Positions 22,101 through 33,439 of a stretch of 64,000 nt of DNA are shown piece after piece (positions within the stretch are counted from its first letter, which is position 1; every line of letters starts with the position of its first letter). Made by a program: the position numbers and the translations under genes. The notes below the pieces were generated by a model, which worked only from the letters and a program-made list of their open reading frames with translations, was not told the origin of the DNA and did no database searches. Source of the DNA: Zantedeschia hybrid cultivar (Eukaryota; Streptophyta; Magnoliopsida; Alismatales; Araceae); assembly GCA_030544215.1 (NCBI GenBank), contig JARZZO010000013.1, forward strand, positions 22,930,729 through 22,994,728, read 5' to 3'.

Positions 22101-24876
22101 TGTAACGACCCGCCATCCTATGACCGGAGACCCGGTCACTAAATGGATGTCGGCCCATTAACTACGGGTTCACACCCGGATCTCACACAACACATCTGGA
22201 GGAGTAAGTGCTAAACAAGGCTAAATATAACAATCGCACGGACTACAAAGGTAAACGAGTGCGCAGAAGGGAAAATAATGATGTCCGTATACAGTCCAAC
22301 AATAATTACATGTCCAACAAGTTAAATAAGTACAGGCAGAAGGAAAGTACAACAACATCGGGGCATACCCCGGGAACTACGACAGCTGCTGGTCCGCACA
22401 CCAAGAAGACACCACGCTTCCGCTCGCCACGAGGTCCACACCTGAAACCGCAGGGAGTGAGCCACACCAGAATTGGGCTCAGTAGGGATAATCCGATCCC
22501 CTGCCTCCCACTCACACACCCACAAGTGCAACAACAGGAACATATGGCAATTAAGTAAAGCAGTAAACATAGCACTCAACCTGATAGGAACCGTACGATA
22601 AGTAGTGTAACAAGAACAGTACCAAGTAACCCGAAAAACCCAACACAAAGTCACGTCTCACAGTCAAAGTCCACGCAGCGACTGAACCACACTGTCGATC
22701 GAAGTCAAAAGTCGCCTCCCAACACTACCACCACTGCTCACGCCTGTCCACCCCTACAGTGTTCCGGGGCACTGTAGGGTGAGGCAGTGAGCCAAACTAG
22801 GACTAGCTGGACTCAATGTACCGCCACTGCCAGCTACGTGTGCACACAAGCAGTCTAGACTACTGTCCTACCGTCCGGATTGCCTCCACGCTAGGCCTCA
22901 GCGCTTCAGGAGGGCCCTGGGGACCGGCGAACCCCCGTCAAGCCGAAGCTACAGGAACTACCCACAAACCCAACTCTCCCGGGCTGCGTCAGGCCAAAGG
23001 GCTAAGGGTACCACTCGTAACCTTGATCAAAGGTCACATCAGGCCCGATGGCTAAAGGGTAAACCAACTCCCACCAGTAACACCACCAGCTCCACAGCAA
23101 GAAACACGCCAGAAGCTGTCACGACAACCAAAGGAAACCCCGACCCGCTGAGACCAAACAGCAACCCCTCGGATAGCACACCAGCTACTCCGGCCCGACG
23201 GGCTCAAGGTGGTTCTTCTTCCCTCAGCCAAAGGTAAAACACAACAAGCACCCCTCCTCACAGACACCATGGCCCTTCTCCCATCAGCCCATGGTGACAA
23301 ACGGAAACCACAGTCATTCCGAATCCATATTCGTACAAGCACACACACACACAACATGATTCCATTCGTACAGTAAACTTCCGTCTCAGCATACAGTTGA
23401 AGCACACACACATAGATGATGAAATCTCATTCATGCAGAAGTCCTCAGTCTCAGTATACAACTCAAAGCATGCATCTGAACCATCTCCCCGTGAAATATA
23501 CATGAAATAACAGGATTTAAGCATTTCTGTCTTGAATCGCGTCGACCAAGGTCGACGCCATTCAAGACCCTCAGACAGGTTTATTAAAAGCCAGATTATC
23601 CCTTAAAACGCGTCCACCAGTGAAGCCGTCGTTTAAAACGCGTCAGGGTCGCCAGACGCCATTCAACCCAGAAATCCAGTATTGCAGAACCCTTAAATGG
23701 GGGCATTTCCTGCCTAAATGGCGTCATGATGGCCCGACGTCCTTCTGAAAGGCGTCGTCCATCCATGACGTCATTTAGCGCCAGAACCCCTAACTCAGGA
23801 AACCTCGAACAGGGAGGTTTCTGCCATAAAACGCGTCGTACTGACCCGACGTCTTTCGGAAAGGCGTCGACCAGGTACGACGCTTTTTAGCGCCAGAAAC
23901 CAGGTTTCCTGGTTCAACCCGAGGGTCTCACCCTTAAACCCCAAACATCCCGAAAAAAGCCCCAAAACGGAAGGAAGAGTAAGAGGAAACCATCCACCAC
24001 AAGCATGCTACAAATCCGCATTCATAAGCACGGCCATACCCACAAGAACACCCCCTAAACATGCTCATTCTAACCCAAATACATAACATGCCATGCCAAG
24101 GAAATCACGAGCACACATCCACAGTCCATGCAAGGTTCGTCCCCCTACCGGTTCTTGAACTCCGCCAGGCTCCGTGCCACCGTCCCGCCGCACCGCCCAC
24201 CGCCGCCGGTACCCTCGAGGACGCCGCCACTCTGCCGGGACGTCGGCCGCCGTCCGGAGAGTGGAACACCGCGAAGGAAGTGGTGGAGGTAGAGGTGAGA
24301 GGTAAGGTGGTGTTGGAGTGGTGGAAGAGGAAGAAGAGGAAGGGAAGGGGAGGAAGAGCGTCAGAGAGGGCGGAGAGGGTGAGGAGAGAGAGAGTGAAGG
24401 TGAGAATGAGAGAAAGAAGGGGAGGCTCGCGGGGTCAATCCGAATCCAGCTAAAACGCGTCGATCGAGGCAGACGCCATTCAGTCTGACAGGACAGCCGT
24501 ACTGACAGCGGTCTGAAACGCGTCACCCTCCACGGACGCCGTTCAGACGACAGGACAGGCCGTACTGTCAACGCTCTGGCGCCGTGCCCTGACATCGCAG
24601 ATGTCGCAGTCTGAATCGCGTCGACCCACCTGGACGCCGTTCAGACGAGATGACAGGGGCCGTACTCTCGCGGCCCGAAACCCGCCCACGTGGCGCGCAC
24701 GTGGCACAACACCCAGCAGACCTAAATGGCGTCCACACATCCTGACGCCTTATGAAAGGCGTCGAGCAGCGCTGATGCCATTCAGTCAGAAATCTCAAGA
24801 CCCCCTCCTGGGTCCAAACCAGGGGATCCGGCCCGAACCCGACCCGAATACAGAACCCGAAACTTCAGTCTTTACA
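22101..24876 (-). repeat. Tek-A 5' LTR
   Basis: A 2,776-bp LTR from TGTAACGACC to TCAGTCTTTACA. It is nearly identical to the 3' LTR and includes the CRE-type TGACGTCA at 23766-23773 and the 36-bp hairpin at 23531-23566. High likeness of the pair indicates a young insertion. Confidence 0.93.
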
Positions 24877-25419
24877 CAAATGAAAGAGATGTCTTTCTAG
24901 ATAGTAACTGTGTACTAGAATCCATCTGGATAATGCGATAGAGGGTTTGACTATAAAACCATACCCTTGCGTTATCGGGACATTGCATGAGTGAAGGATT
25001 AGATCTGTGCGGTATCTGCAGACGGAAAGGTTCAATTGAAGGGAACAGTATCCCTTATATCTTTTGGGATCATGAGGTAGTGTTTGGTGCTGTTCATGAT
25101 CCAAGTGAATTAATCATCGGATGATAATTTACTTGTTTATTAAATTAATCATTTAACATATGATGTTTAAATGTTAATTAATAAATATTAAACTCAAGAA
25201 ACAGTTCTAAGTTTAATGGGCCTGCAACCGGACTGATATATGGGCCTAGAGGGTCACACACATAAGAGTTCTCGTCAGACGGTGAGAGATGTTAAATTTC
25301 ATGCTTATCTGATTTTTTGTGAAAAGCTGTAGGATAAACATGAAGATTTAATGGAGAATTATCCAAGGCCAAACTCTTGGATAATCATGAGGATTAACTC
25401 TTGTGCTTATCCTTATTTC

Positions 25420-25428
25420 TATATAAGG
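25420..25428 (+). promoter_or_regulatory. TATA box of the Cop2 5' LTR
   Basis: CTATATAAG followed by GAGGGCC. The same box is at 43949-43957 in the 3' LTR. RNA probably starts some 30 bases downstream, in line with the CT-rich tract at 25484-25520. Confidence 0.65.
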
Positions 25429-25800
25429 AGGGCCAAGGGGGAGTGGTAAAAAGTTGGTTGGACGAATTTTTACTCCCCAGATTCTCTCTCTCCTCTCTCT
25501 CTCTCCTTCTCTCTCTCTTGGAGTGGATCTGTCTCTCTCCACGCATGGTGGATTTGAGATCTGGTCAGAGCACTCAAGTCGAGGAGGAAATCGCGTCTGC
25601 TGCGGGAACTCGTGTGGATACCTCTAGAGATCGTGCGCGTGCGCGATTACCGAATCGACATCATCCACGGGAGATTCGAAACCCCGCAAAGGCGAAGAAT
25701 TGTTCTTCCCGCTTAGATTTTAATGTCCGTTTTACGACCCCAGCAACCGATACAATGGAATCATTTTTATTTCCGCTGCGTTCATGGCGATTCCTCACAG

Positions 25801-25814
25801 TGGTATCAGAGCCA
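25801..25814 (+). other. Primer binding site of Cop2
   Basis: TGGTATCAGAGCCA lies one base after the LTR end and is a perfect complement of the initiator Met-tRNA 3' end. Confidence 0.92.
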
Positions 25815-27679
25815 GGTTCGCTGGTTCGGTTGTAAAACGGAACCGTTATGCGTATTTTTCTCGTTATGCGTGAAGAACCCGTATTGTACGTGTTCTTGTG
25901 TTTAATCCGATTAAAAATGACAGATTAGTGTTCATACGATGATCACGATCAATTTGATTATTTTTCTGTATTTTTCGGATTTTTATTTGGGTTTTTCGGA
26001 GTTCTTCATGTGATGATGAACTGGGGTACTTCGGCGGCTTCGTACGTGCATTCCAAGTGTTGGGATGGCGGCCCGGATGTCTGGATCTATTGGTGATAGT
26101 CACCACTTCGCATTGGGCATGGAGATCGGCACCGGAGTGCCCTTGGAGGTCCTCGAAATCGAGCCCAAAGACGGATTTAAAACCCTGCAAAATCAGATTT
26201 TGGAGGGGTTTTGGGCTTAATTTCTCACCTCACCGGAGGCCGCCGGCGGCCCTGCCGGTGCCGGGCACGTCGCCGGCGCCGGGGGCACCGCCGGCCGGGG
26301 CCGCCGCCGCCGAGGGGGTGGCCACCGGCGCCGCCCACAAAGCCTCCATCGCCGCCGGCCTGCACAAATTAGGGTTGCAGGTAAGATAGGAGGAGGGCCG
26401 GTCGAATCCGTTCAAAACGGGTGAACCGCCCGGTCCCGACCCGGTCGGACCGGGCGGGGGCCGGCCAGCGCCCTGGCCGAGCCAGGGTTCGACCCTGGCC
26501 GAGCCAGGGTCCTGGGTTCGGGCCCATTGGGCCTTAATGGCTCGGCCCATTTTATATTTTATTAAAAATTGTTTTTAATTACTGTTTAGCCCCTTATAAA
26601 CCCAATTTTTAGCTCGTTTTAGCCTGTTTTAAAATTGTTTTAAAACAAAAAAAATTATAAGAATAATTAATAAATGTTATTAATTAATTTTTATGATTAT
26701 TAACAGCTTATTAAAGTGTTTAATAACTGTTAGTCTATTAAAGGGTTTTATAATTAATGGGTGTAAGTTAATTATTTAAAATTGTTTTAGATAATTAATT
26801 TCCCTGTTAATTTAATTAGTTTAAAACTGTTTTAAACTAATTTCATGCATAACTTGATTACTCTTAATGTTCAAATTGTTTGAATTTGGATTTAGATTAA
26901 CTGAATAGTTTAGTTAGTTTATTTGTCAATAATGTTTTGAATATTATTGATTATGCTGAAATAAATGTTATTTCGAAAAACTAATTGGTATTATAATTTT
27001 ATATTTATAAAATTTAATACCAAACAGCAATTATGTGATGATTGTGATGCATGTGATGTGTTTTATGGTGGGATGTTCATGGACTTAGTATTTTCATGTG
27101 ATGAATGATGTGAATGGATGCGATGCTTATTTCATTTGGTATTTTAAATAGGACCTGCGTGTCCTCCTCTCTCTTAATCCAAGTGTATTTTCTACCTTCC
27201 TATAAAATTGTACTCCCCTTGATAAGATCAAGGTTTCTAATTGTTTAAATGTACATTTGTGGACCTGCGAGTCCTGAATTTCATATTTAAATGTATTGGA
27301 TTAAGTTTAGAGGACGGGATCTTCTGAAGACACCTCTGGAGGGAGGACTCGCATCAAATGGAACCAGTGTTGCTGTTTTCACATTAGGATCCTATTATGG
27401 ATCATCGTTTGGCTCCGATGATTCCATAGTAGCTTTAGCAGTCCATGATCATCCCCATTTAATTTTTCTGCATATATGTGATATTTGTGGATTATGTTAT
27501 CATATATATATATATTTCTATTAAGTATATTGATACTTCAAATTGAAATACTATTGATAGCACGATTTTTACAAATCAAAATCAAAAATCCCTCTTTTAA
27601 AACTTAAGTTGTAAACGTGAGATATTAAGAATAATCCACGTAACCCACCATCATTATAGATCTTAGGATAATTCTTATC
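25815..27679 (+). other. Cop2 leader, upper part, with a GC-rich island
   Basis: Untranslated leader without a credible gene. Bases 26229-26530 form a GC-rich island with GCCGGC runs and two hairpins of the form CCCTGG/CCAGGG at about 26472-26505. Bases 26540-27050 are very AT-rich. An open frame across the island (26057-26389) has low-complexity Pro/Ala content and is not supported. Cop1 has the same order: island at 62340-62790, then AT-rich sequence. Confidence 0.7.
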
Positions 27680-27992
27680 TCAAACGGATTTGTTGTGCTA
27701 CCACAAGGTCCATTTGATTTAGAAATTAAACTAGGTCTACGACATGTGATGTCATTAAGATGAATGGACAAATAGTGTAGTTTTGTTGTGCTACCACAAG
27801 GATTGTACTATGAATTCATGTCATCTAAGTAATGATGGATAAACTTAACTGAATCAAATTGATTTGTTGTGCTACCACAAGGTCATTCTGATTCAGGGGT
27901 TAAATCGATCGGATATTGCAATCGTTGCAACTGTCAAGAGTTGACTGCCTAAGGGACTTGATGTGATTTGTTGTGCTACCACAAGGTCACAT
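27680..27992 (+). ncRNA. Array of four RNA hairpins in the Cop2 leader
   Basis: The 19-base motif TTGTTGTGCTACCACAAGG occurs four times unchanged, at 27690, 27783, 27864 and 27968. Its core TTGTG-CTAC-CACAA is itself a hairpin. The bases around each copy differ but pair with each other: 27680-27688 with 27709-27717 (8 of 9), 27772-27781 with 27802-27811 (10 of 10, three G-U), 27849-27862 with 27883-27896 (12 of 14), and 27961-27966 with 27987-27992 (6 of 6). Between the third and fourth lie TTGCAA-TCG-TTGCAA (27916-27930) and GTCAA-GAG-TTGAC (27933-27945). Changing stems with constant loops point to selection on RNA shape. Role unknown. Confidence 0.8.
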
Positions 27993-28017
27993 GCATGTTG
28001 CCCGAAGGATTCTGATC

Positions 28018-28089
28018 CCCACTAGGAGATCATCGGAATCTCCCGTTCTGTATATTAGAGGGTCATACAGATCGCCGAAAAATAGTGGG
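28018..28089 (+). ncRNA. Closing helix and inner hairpin between the array and Cop2 gag
   Basis: CCCACTA at 28018-28024 can pair with TAGTGGG at 28083-28089. Inside lies GGAGAT (28025-28030) pairing with ATCTCC (28038-28043). Cop1 has the same plan at 60841-60908 with the inner helix changed to GGAGAC/GTCTCC, a compensatory change. The gag ATG follows at 28169. Confidence 0.78.
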
Positions 28090-28168
28090 AGCATAAATCT
28101 AGATTAAAAGTCCTAAATCTGATTTTAAGAACTATCTGCTCATTTTATATATTTCCATGTAGGTCGCT

Positions 28169-29040
28169 ATGTCGTCACCTAACCCCCTCCGTTGCATACT
28201 TGATGCAAATAAACTCACGGGACCAAATTACATTGACTGGTTACGCAACCTGAAGATTGTCCTCAGGTGCGAAAAGCTAGCCTATGTCCTGGATCAACTA
28301 GATCCAATGCAACCCGGTGACAATGCTAATGAACATGAATTAATGATGTATGAAAATTGGAAGGAGGACTCTGTCAAGGTCTAGTGTTATATGCTCGGTT
28401 CAATGAACAATGAACTGCAGCGACAGCATGATAACATGGAACCTAAGACCATTCTGAATCACCTATAAGAGTTGTTTGGTGAACAATCCAGAACAGAAAG
28501 ATATGAGATATCTAAGAAATTGTTCAGGACCAGAATGAGCGAGGGTACATCTGTGCAAACTCATGTGCTCAAGATGATAGAATGGATTGAGAGGCTTGCT
28601 GTGCTCGGCTTTGTTATGAAAAATGACCTGAGCATTGACTTAATCCTACAGTCCCTTCCAGATTCATTTTCACAATTCATTATCAACTTCAATATGAACA
28701 AAATTGAAGTTTCACTAGCTGAGCTGCTCAACATGTTGAAAACAGCAGAAGGCACTATCCAGAAAGATAAGCCAAATGTAATGCTTGTTGGTAAGACCAA
28801 CAAGAAAAGAAAAGCTGGACAGACCTTTAAGAAAGGTAAGCCTAAGAAGCTAGTAAAAAGCAAACCGGCGGCACAAAAGGACAAAGCTAAAGTCAATGAT
28901 AAACGTCAGTGTTTCCACTGCCATAAAGAAGGTCATTGGAAGAGAAACTGCAAGATTTATCTTGCAGAAAAAGCAAAGGAGAAGCTTGGTGAAGCTTCAG
29001 GTATTCTCATGATCAATCTTAACTTGTCTTATAGAGAATC
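28169..29040 (+). pseudogene. Cop2 gag (broken)
   Basis: Copia gag starting MSSPNPLRCILDANKLTG. It contains NYIDWLRNLKIVLRCEKLAY, ERYEISKKLF at about 28497, and LNMLKTAEGTIQKDKP, then a Lys-rich stretch. One CCHC knuckle follows, CFHCHKEGHWKRNC, at about 28910-28951. Stops at 28381-28383 (TAG after DSVKV) and 28466-28468 split it. The downstream part is open to the Tek-B insertion at 29041 (GAATC duplication), which falls between gag and protease. The start is supported by alignment with the Cop1 gag start MSHHNLLRGILDANRL. Confidence 0.88.
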
Positions 29041-31586
29041 TGTAACGAACCGCCATCCTATGACCGGAGACCCGGTCACTAAATGGATGTCGGCCCATTA
29101 ACTAAAGGTTCACATCCGGATCTTATACACACATCTGGAGGAGTAAGCGTTAAACAAGATTAAATATAGCATTCACGCGGACTACAAGGAGGTACAGTGC
29201 GCAGGGAGTAAAGTAACAATGTCCGTACAGTCCAACAATAATTACATGTCCAACAAATTAATTAAGTACAGGCAGAAATAGGGTACAACGACATCAGGGC
29301 ATACCCCGGGAACTGAGATAGCTGCTGGTCCGCACACCAAGGAGAACACCACGAGCCGTCACACGCCACACGGTCTACACCTGAAAACGCAGGGAGTGAG
29401 CCACACCAGAATTGGGCTCAATAGGGATCATCCGATCCCTCACCTCCCACACACACACCCACAAGTGCAGTAACAAAGATGCAGGTAATTAAAGCAAGTA
29501 AATCTGTGACACACTACTCCTACATCTCGACATGAACCATGTGCAATAGAAGTGTAACATGCATATTTCTAGAATCATTCCATCAAGGAGCCAATAACTC
29601 GCGTCTCGGCTTAGCACTGACCGAAGGTGTCTCGGCTTAGCACTGACCGAAGGTGTCTCGGCCACACAACCGAGAGTAGGAGACACCGGCCACAGCCGAA
29701 GGTAGGAATCATCGATCACAACCGAAGGTAGGAAACACCGACCCGCTGAGACCAAACAACCCCTCGGATAGCATGCTAGCTACTCCGGCCCAACTAGCTC
29801 AGGTGGTTACTCCTTCCCTCAGCATGAGTGACTCTCCGAATGTACCACTCCGACACCGGTACTAGTTGACCCCGGGGTTCACCAGGTGACCCTCTCTCAC
29901 TAGGCGTCACCCCGCCCACGCCCCCACCGGCGCTGTGCTCACGCCCCCACCAGCACAGGGTGATAAAGCGCTACAATGTCACTCCAGGTCCACAGTAACA
30001 CAAAACACCAAAACCCGGCACAGTACGATCCGGTCACGTGAAAAGCCCACGATCGCACGACACACCACGCGGTGCCATCCGATCATGAAGAATCCATCAT
30101 TGTCGAGTGCACCAAAATATGCATTAACCAACTATCTAGCAGTATGAACACGTTTTACTGGCATTAATTAGTGAGGTTCTGTCTCGAATCGCGTCGCCCA
30201 AGGCCGACGCCATTCAAGCTCCATGTACAGGTTCATGTAAAACAGTTCAGAATCAGGTTTATGTAAAACAGTCTCCAGGCCGAAGGGGTCTCGGCCAGGC
30301 AATTTCTGTCTAAAAAGGCGTCGTGATGGCCCGACGCCCTTCAAAAAGGCGTCGTCCATGCACGTCGTCCTTCAACCCGCCCGAAGGGGTCTCGGTCCGA
30401 AGGGGTCTCGGCCCGCTATCCGAAGACAGCTAACGCCCAGGAACCAGGATCTGCCATGGGCCCGAGGGCTCCCTTTCAACCCATAAAACCCCAAAGTTAC
30501 TCAAAAACAGAGGAGAAAGAGGGGCAATACAATCCATAGGAAAATCACCTTCATAGCAAATCCCCAAATCATCAAAAGAACACCTAAACATGCTCATTCT
30601 ACCCCCCCAAAACCAAGGATCCATAACATGCTTAAACGGGGAGAAACATGGCAAAACCAGGGATCCATAACATGCTTAAACGGGGAGAAACATGGTTTAA
30701 ACACGATGCTGTGGGAACCGTCACCCTACCGGACACTTGAACGCCTCCGAGCTTCAAGCCGTCCACCCGACTCGTCCCACGCCGCCGCCGGTACCGCCGT
30801 GGTCGTCCTTGCTCCACCGTGACGTCGGCCGCCGTCCGGAGAGTAGAACGCCGCAGTGGAGATGGAGGTGGTAGGGGTAGGAGCTAGGTAGAGGAAGGAG
30901 TGGAGGGAGACGTGAAATGGTGGGAGGAAAAGAGGGAGGCGGAGGAATCGCCGCTGAGATCGCCGGAGGGGAAGGAGAGAAAGAAGGAGAAAAATGAGGG
31001 AAGAAAGGAGGGCTCGCGGGGGTTAACCAGGCTGAAACGCGTCGATCGAGGCAGACGCGATCCAGTCGACATGACGTCTGTCAGGTGATGTGACGGCCGC
31101 ATTGACGAATTCTGAAACGCGCCGACCGAGGCACGCCGTTCAGCCGACACGTCAGGGCCACACTCTGGCACGACAGGGCCGTACGCTACGCGGCCCAAAG
31201 CCAGCCCACGCGGCACCCTCGAGTCGCCGATCATCCCGAGTCGGTCTCGGCCACCGACCTCGGACTTCTCCCACTGGTCTCGACGCCGAGCGCCGGCTGC
31301 CTCTCAGTCCGAAGGAAATCCGGTTTCGCACCGCCCGAAGGGGTCTCGGCCCTGCTCCGAAGACAAGCCAACGCCCGACCGAGCCACCCTCGGCCTCGGG
31401 CCTTCGGCTTCGCCTCCGTCGCCATCCGGATCCCCGTCGGGCCTCTTCACCGATCCGACCCAGCCTCGGATCCAAACTTCGGGTTCCAGCTTTGGAATCC
31501 GGTCGTGATAGATCCAGTCTACATCACGTAGCCAGAACTACAGGGTCCGACCCTGAAAACCGGATCCGAAGGTCTCAATCCTTACA
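29041..31586 (-). repeat. Tek-B 3' LTR
   Basis: A 2,546-bp LTR from TGTAACGAACCGCC to CTCAATCCTTACA. It belongs to a subfamily in which the GCGTC modules are mixed with CCGAAGGGGTCTCGG-type modules. It contains a 26-bp tandem repeat at 29604-29655 and a 44-bp tandem duplication at 30617-30704. Tek-A lacks the CCGAAGG modules. Confidence 0.92.
30617..30704 (-). repeat. 44-bp tandem duplication in the Tek-B LTR
   Basis: GGATCCATAACATGCTTAAA starts at 30617 and again at 30661. Both Tek-B LTRs carry it, so it predates this insertion. The solo LTR at 36430-38918 has the segment once. Confidence 0.85.
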
Positions 31587-31604
31587 TTCTCCCCCCCTTA
31601 AAAG
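31587..31604 (-). other. Polypurine tract of Tek-B
   Basis: The minus strand reads TTTTAAGGGGGGGAGAA directly before the 3' LTR, with GGGGACGAAATT upstream. This is the same layout as Tek-A. Confidence 0.85.
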
Positions 31605-33239
31605 AATTTCGTCCCCGAAATTGCCTGCTGTGAGTAACGAGGGCGAAATACCTCCACTGCCAACTTACACGGGAACTTCCCAGAAAAGGTAGAGAACTGT
31701 TTCCCAGCACCTCATCTCGCGCATCCAGGTCACCTCGCTCCCGGAGCGATACTGCCAGACTACTCCATCCATAGATACAACTTTAATCCGGAGGACATGT
31801 TACCTGTGATTCTCAATACGAACAGGATACTCTGAAAAGGATGATTCCTCAGCGACCTCAAGTTCTGAAATTTCTACCACCTGGGGGATCCTGAACATTC
31901 CTTTGCAACGAAACATGAAACGCATTGAGCACTCCTGTAAGATCGAACGGCAAGGCTGGCTGGTAACCCGCTTCCCCAATTTGAGCAAGAACGGGGAGAG
32001 GCCCAGCACGGCGCGGACCCAGCTTACCTTGCTTCCCAAATCTCCTCACACCCATGGAGGGCGTGACCTGGAAAAACACGAGGTCCCCAACCTCAAACTC
32101 AATCGGTCTCTTACCGATGATAGCACAACTCTGGCAACCTTAGCACACTGTTAAACCAACCTTGATCCTGCTAACTGCCTCTTGCCAATCTCAGACTAAA
32201 TCACGAAGGATCGACACAGCCATCTAAACAATGCCTCACAAGGCGCTATGCCAATGCTAGAGTGGTAACTACTATAGTACGCAAAACTCCACTATAAGCC
32301 AACGCTGCACCTAAGAACCTCCTTAGTCTAGGCAACATGCCACGAGCAAAACCTCCAAAATCCGAATGGCCCCCTCAGACCGCCCATCAGCCTCGGGATG
32401 ATAGGCCGGGCTGAAGACTAACCGCGTACTCAAGGCCTTCCAAAAACTCTTCCCACGACTAAGAAGTAAATCTCAAAGCCCGATCTGACACGATGAATAA
32501 GGGCACATCAAGCAGAAAGAGATGATCCGACTCACAAACAACTCAGCCAACTTACCGACCGACCTGTCCTTCCTGATAGCTAGGAAGTGAACTGACGTGG
32601 TCAATTTGCTCAATGGTAATCCAGATCACGCTTCCTCCACCAGGGAATAAAACAATCCTAATACATGACCAAAGTCACAAGCTCCCGTTCCCATACCGGG
32701 ATCGGCAAGGACTGCAACCACGCTACCGCTGCGCTACTCTGATATACCACCTTAACCTGCCGACCATTCAAGCATTCAATTACTAAAACAACCCCGTCCT
32801 TCTTCCCACACGACCACCTCAACAACGATACGCCTTACTCGTTCCAGGAAGCCCTACTTATCTTAGAACAGTGCACCTCAAAAAGGATACACCTGCGCAC
32901 ATCCTCCACGGTCAAAACACAAAGTCTACCTCTAATATGACTGCACCATCGCCTCGCAGTTCTACCGGAACCTAATAGAAGTACCAATACTAGAGCCAAA
33001 GCGAGGCGAGTCTTCAACTTAATGAAACTCCACTCATACTCCTCGGTCCACAAGAAACGAACTCCCCTACGAGTCAACCTCAACAAAGGGGGGTCGCTAA
33101 TGAAGAAACCCCCTGGACCCACCGTCAGTAAAATTCCTGCTAATGCCTTCACCGATTGCACTCTTACACAGGGCTCCCCACACACAAACGGTCAATCACA
33201 ACAATACAAGATTAATGATGTTCCACGGTTCCGCCAAAA
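31605..33239 (-). pseudogene. Tek-B pol remnants: RNase H side, integrase and chromodomain region
   Basis: Minus-strand fragments in element order. At about 33100-32980, LLRLTRRGVRFLWTEEYEWS and SFIKLKTRLALA match the reverse transcriptase/RNase H connection. At about 32480-32390, FWKALSTRLVFSPAYHPEAD followed by GRSE is the integrase core near the catalytic Glu. At about 32100-31900, EVGDLVFFQVTPSMGVRRFG and GKLGPRRAGPLPVLAQIGEA are the integrase C-terminal region, followed by VFHVSLQR-like and ISELEVAEESSFSEYPVR sequence. The catalytic polymerase motif and protease are absent. Many stops and frameshifts occur. No function remains. Confidence 0.82.
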
Positions 33240-33439
33240 TTGATAGACCAACATCAGTATATAGCAGCCTCACAAAGTACCGTTACAATACCGAATTACC
33301 ACCATGATCCAAAATACATAAAGAGTGTCGTAAGAGTTCACAACTACTACCTAACAAGACAAGATAAGAGTGTTCATCTACCCTTGCACCTCGGATCTCC
33401 ACTAAAAGAACACACGACACTACATAAGATACCGGGCTC

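Larger units (their letters stand above)
17755..24876 (-). mobile_element. Tek-A: gag-only LTR retrotransposon (TR-GAG-like), minus strand
   Basis: A complete but short element of 7,122 bp. It has two LTRs of about 2.77 kb (17755-20527 and 22101-24876) and only 1.57 kb between them. The internal part has a primer site (22085-22098, minus), a gag gene and a polypurine tract, with no trace of protease, polymerase or integrase. Flanks are AAAAT (17750-17754) and CAAAT (24877-24881), one base apart. The empty site in the other Cop2 LTR reads CAAAT, so the left copy mutated. Gag-only elements with long terminal repeats are known in plants as TR-GAGs and depend on a relative for enzymes. Gag similarity to Tek-B points to a Tekay/Del origin. 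Confidence 0.92.
17093..25799 (+). repeat. Cop2 5' LTR, split by Tek-A
   Basis: The LTR parts are 17093-17754 and 24882-25799, together about 1,580 bp, against 1,587 bp for the 3' LTR. It starts TGTTAGAATTGGGTGG and ends CGATTCCTCACA. The 3' LTR preserves the unoccupied site for Tek-A at 43398-43402. Confidence 0.93.

Noticed and set aside
26057..26550. Frames of about 110 codons on both strands in the GC-rich island of the Cop2 leader
   Set aside because: Composition-driven Ala/Pro/Gly strings with no homology to Cop1 at the protein level.
31090..31692. 200-codon frame on the plus strand in the Tek-B LTR
   Set aside because: It is antisense to the element, lies in the GC-rich LTR part and is not kept in the sister copies.
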